From Oceanobacillus damuensis (lineage in GTDB: Bacteria > Bacillota > Bacilli > Bacillales > Amphibacillaceae): a DNA stretch of 35,046 bases. The stretch lies in contig NZ_LQNF01000036.1 of NCBI RefSeq assembly GCF_001618145.1, positions 1-35,046 on the forward strand, in the 5' to 3' direction. The position numbers and the translations under genes were made by a program. The notes below the pieces were generated by a model. It saw only the letters and a program-made list of their open reading frames with translations, ran no database searches and was not told the origin of the DNA. Position 1 is the stretch's first letter. The number at the start of each line of letters is the position of its first letter. Of the stretch, positions 34,729-35,046 are shown piece after piece.

Positions 34729-35046
34729 AAATCGGGTGTAATGAGAACATCGGATGTCTGCTGATACGAAGGGCATTAACGTTTTTTAGAATGCGTTGCA
34801 TTGCAGTTAAGCCTGAGTGTCATCGGATCGAGTATACCGCTTCTTCAGTGTGTACCGAAAATCTACCTTTTGATTGCGCAATATATATACGATTCTGGCC
34901 TGCAGGGTTCAGTCAGGACGTGCTGAGGCTCCAAAAGCACACGGTGTTCCCTGTATTAGAGGCAGCAGATAACATATTTAACTCAACAATTCGCACCAAG
35001 AAAATTAGCTTAAACAGTTAACTGGGTTAAACTTGGAATGTCTCTA
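34729..35046. other. Terminal region without a recognisable gene
   Basis: After ymfC no supported gene is seen. A 98-codon frame (34725-35021) starts with a TTG inside ymfC, has no ribosome binding site and shows no family features. A possible hairpin lies at about 34907-34954 (aggg...gtgct...agcac...ccct). The region may be intergenic DNA or eroded coding sequence. Confidence 0.5.

Noticed and set aside
34725..35021. 98-codon + strand frame after ymfC
   Set aside because: It starts at a TTG inside ymfC without a ribosome binding site and has no recognisable motif.
1..35046. CRISPR arrays, complete insertion sequences, prophage genes, tRNA or rRNA genes
   Set aside because: No regularly spaced repeats, transposase or integrase motifs, or tRNA/rRNA sequences were recognised in the window.

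Overview
The window is a stretch of low-GC Firmicutes chromosome, almost entirely on the + strand. It corresponds to the long conserved Bacillus-type block rpsB-tsf-pyrH-frr-uppS-cdsA-rseP-polC-rimP-nusA-rnpM-ylxQ-infB-ylxP-rbfA-truB-ribF-rpsO-pnp-ylxY-mlpA-ymxH-dpaA-dpaB-asd-dapG-dapA-tepA-ylzJ-ftsK/spoIIIE-ymfC. The Gram-positive PolC, the dipicolinate synthase pair DpaA/DpaB and a sigma-K-like promoter in front of them point to an endospore-forming member of the Bacillaceae. The protein sequences look closer to Oceanobacillus/Virgibacillus-like genera than to Bacillus subtilis itself, but genus cannot be fixed from this window.

Layout. 1-562: non-coding, with a hairpin terminator and the rpsB promoter and structured leader. 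563-3714: translation and nucleotide genes (S2, EF-Ts, UMP kinase, ribosome recycling factor), separated by terminator-like attenuators. 3715-6957: isoprenoid, phospholipid and membrane protease genes (uppS, cdsA, rseP). 6958-7226: a strongly structured intergenic hairpin. 7227-11516: polC. 11666-12496: an RsbR-like STAS regulator not found at this place in B. subtilis. 12515-20127: the rimP-nusA-infB translation/transcription operon with its own promoter and leader terminators, then truB, ribF and rpsO. 20286-25236: pnp, ylxY, mlpA and ymxH. 25334-30238: the sporulation dipicolinate genes and the aspartate/lysine pathway (asd, dapG, dapA), which supplies the dihydrodipicolinate that DpaAB use. 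30239-30433: probable decayed 3' end of rnjB. 30434-34728: tepA, ylzJ, the DNA translocase and a GntR regulator. 34729-35046: no recognisable gene.

Most genes are ordinary orthologues. What departs from the B. subtilis order is a set of absences and one insertion: dxr is missing between cdsA and rseP, proS between rseP and polC, rnjB between dapA and tepA (apparently leaving a remnant), and a STAS regulator sits between polC and rimP. The other points of interest are RNA-level: structured leaders before rpsB, rimP, rpsO, pnp, polC and ftsK, and a roughly 90-nt three-tier hairpin at 6987-7077 with no assigned function. No CRISPR array, complete insertion sequence, tRNA or rRNA was seen.
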